From Comamonadaceae bacterium (GTDB lineage Bacteria > Pseudomonadota > Gammaproteobacteria > Burkholderiales > Burkholderiaceae): a stretch of 7,490 nucleotides of DNA. Below, piece by piece: positions 7,165 to 7,490 of the stretch (its first letter is position 1; each line of letters starts with the position of its first letter). The stretch spans positions 1 to 7,490 of the forward strand of contig CANNNH010000068.1 in NCBI GenBank assembly GCA_947505915.1. Direction: 5' to 3'. The position numbers were made by a program, and so were the translations under genes. The notes under the pieces were generated by a model. It worked only from the letters and a program-made list of their open reading frames with translations. It was not told the origin of the DNA and searched no databases.

Positions 7165-7198
7165 TTGTCACTTATTGGTCATATTTTCGACACATAAT
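7165..7198 (+). promoter_or_regulatory. Probable PhoB-dependent promoter of ppx (Pho box plus -10)
   Basis: The 18-bp sequence TTGTCACTTATTGGTCAT (7165-7182) has the Pho-box layout of two 7-bp repeats separated by four AT bases; each repeat matches CTGTCAT at 5 of 7 positions. Exactly 10 bp downstream lies CATAAT (7193-7198), a 5-of-6 match to the -10 consensus. A third, weaker repeat TCGACAC (7187-7193) continues the 11-bp period. Transcription would begin near 7205, leaving a leader of about 70 nt before the ppx ATG. Binding by PhoB is inferred. Confidence 0.55.
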
Positions 7199-7220
7199 GG
7201 CGCATTTAATGAAAATATGA
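7179..7220. repeat. 10-bp perfect inverted repeat around the ppx -10 region
   Basis: TCATATTTTC at 7179-7188 is repeated in inverted form as GAAAATATGA at 7211-7220, with a 22-bp centre that contains the CATAAT hexamer. The left arm shares its TCAT with the second Pho repeat, and the right arm extended by three bases reads CTATCATATTTTC on the minus strand, a 6-of-7 Pho half-site in the opposite orientation. It could be an operator for a dimeric protein or a pair of opposed PhoB half-sites. Confidence 0.6.
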
Positions 7221-7275
7221 TAGTAATAATTTATTCATTTAAAAGCATTAACTGCATTCACGCCTTGTTCAAACC

Positions 7276-7490
7276 ATGAAAAATGGAACTCTGCTCGCTG
7301 CTGTCGACCTCGGTTCGAATAGCTTTCGCCTAGAAATATGTCGTTACAGCCATGGCCTGATTCAAAGGTCTGAGTACATCAAGGAAGCCGTGCGACAAGG
7401 CAGCGGTTTGGACGAAGATCGCAACCTGAGCAAAGAAGCCATGGAGCGCGGCTGGGAGTGCTTGGCGCGGTTTGCTGAGCGGTTGGCCGG
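7276..7490 (+). CDS. ppx: Exopolyphosphatase (Ppx/GppA family), N-terminal part (3' end outside window)
   Basis: The frame opens at ATG 7276 and stays open to the end of the window, giving 71 codons plus two bases. The N-terminus reads MKNGTLLAAVDLGSNSFRLE, the characteristic first phosphate-binding loop (D-L-G-S-N-S-F-R-L) of the ASKHA-fold Ppx/GppA phosphatases, which hydrolyse polyphosphate to orthophosphate or pppGpp to ppGpp. The following VRQGSGLDEDRNLSKEAMERG matches the usual motif in which the enzyme continues with a conserved leucine/arginine region. Ppx is preferred to GppA because of the pst-pho neighbourhood, but the two cannot be separated with only 71 residues. It is transcribed divergently from pstS and has a Pho-box-like sequence with a spaced -10 hexamer about 80-110 bp upstream. 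No Shine-Dalgarno sequence precedes the ATG. Confidence 0.9.
   Translation, partial: MKNGTLLAAVDLGSNSFRLEICRYSHGLIQRSEYIKEAVRQGSGLDEDRNLSKEAMERGWECLARFAERLA

Larger units (their letters stand above)
6953..7275. promoter_or_regulatory. Divergent pstS/ppx control region
   Basis: This 323-bp gene-free stretch separates the divergent pstS and ppx genes and is strikingly AT-rich compared with the coding DNA, with an A7 run at 7011-7017 and a T8 run at 7076-7083. It holds the pstS ribosome site and Pho-box-like promoter at its left, a second Pho-box-like promoter directed at ppx at 7165-7198, and a 10-bp inverted repeat at 7179-7220. Between about 7041 and 7160 I see only AT-rich sequence with no convincing gene, RNA or operator; its A/T tracts could bend DNA, but that is a guess. 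Confidence 0.85.

Noticed and set aside
1..7490. Search by eye for CRISPR arrays, insertion sequences, tRNA genes, toxin-antitoxin pairs or phage genes
   Set aside because: No repeat-spacer pattern, transposase, cloverleaf or such coding sequence was seen; the window is filled by the pst-pho cluster and its two neighbours.

Overview
The window carries a complete phosphate-starvation cluster (pst-pho) of a betaproteobacterium, most likely order Burkholderiales and resembling the family Comamonadaceae. This placement rests on my recollection of how PhoB, PhoU, PstS and PhoR look in that group. The coding DNA looks moderate in GC, and the one large intergenic region is clearly AT-rich. No database search was run.

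Layout from left to right: (1) 1-321, plus strand, the C-terminal end of a MATE-family multidrug/Na+ antiporter whose start lies outside the window. (2) 295-6952, minus strand, seven tightly packed genes transcribed right to left: pstS, pstC, pstA, pstB, phoU, phoB, phoR. phoR runs tail-to-tail into the MATE gene and the two overlap by 27 bp. (3) 6953-7275, a 323-bp AT-rich divergent control region. (4) 7276-7490, plus strand, the first 71 codons of a Ppx/GppA-type exopolyphosphatase that continues beyond the window.

How the genes work together: PstS captures inorganic phosphate in the periplasm, PstC and PstA form the inner-membrane channel, and PstB supplies ATP hydrolysis. PhoU couples the occupancy of this transporter to the sensor kinase PhoR, which phosphorylates the response regulator PhoB. 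PhoB-P binds Pho boxes and activates the cluster. The divergent ppx gene would release phosphate from polyphosphate. I find Pho-box-like sequences placed exactly 10 bp upstream of a -10-like hexamer on both sides of the divergent region, so PhoB probably controls both directions.

Control signals seen in the sequence: a strong Shine-Dalgarno site for pstS, an ATGA overlap between pstC and pstA, and a perfect 11-bp hairpin followed by a U-rich tract between pstS and pstC. That hairpin is probably an attenuating terminator giving more pstS than downstream message. Several start codons differ from the longest possible reading frame (phoR, phoB, phoU, pstC, pstS); the reasons are given per gene.

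I see no previously undescribed system here. The items most worth checking are the bidirectional Pho-box region with its inverted repeat, the pstS-pstC hairpin, and a Trp-to-Cys change in the transactivation loop of PhoB.
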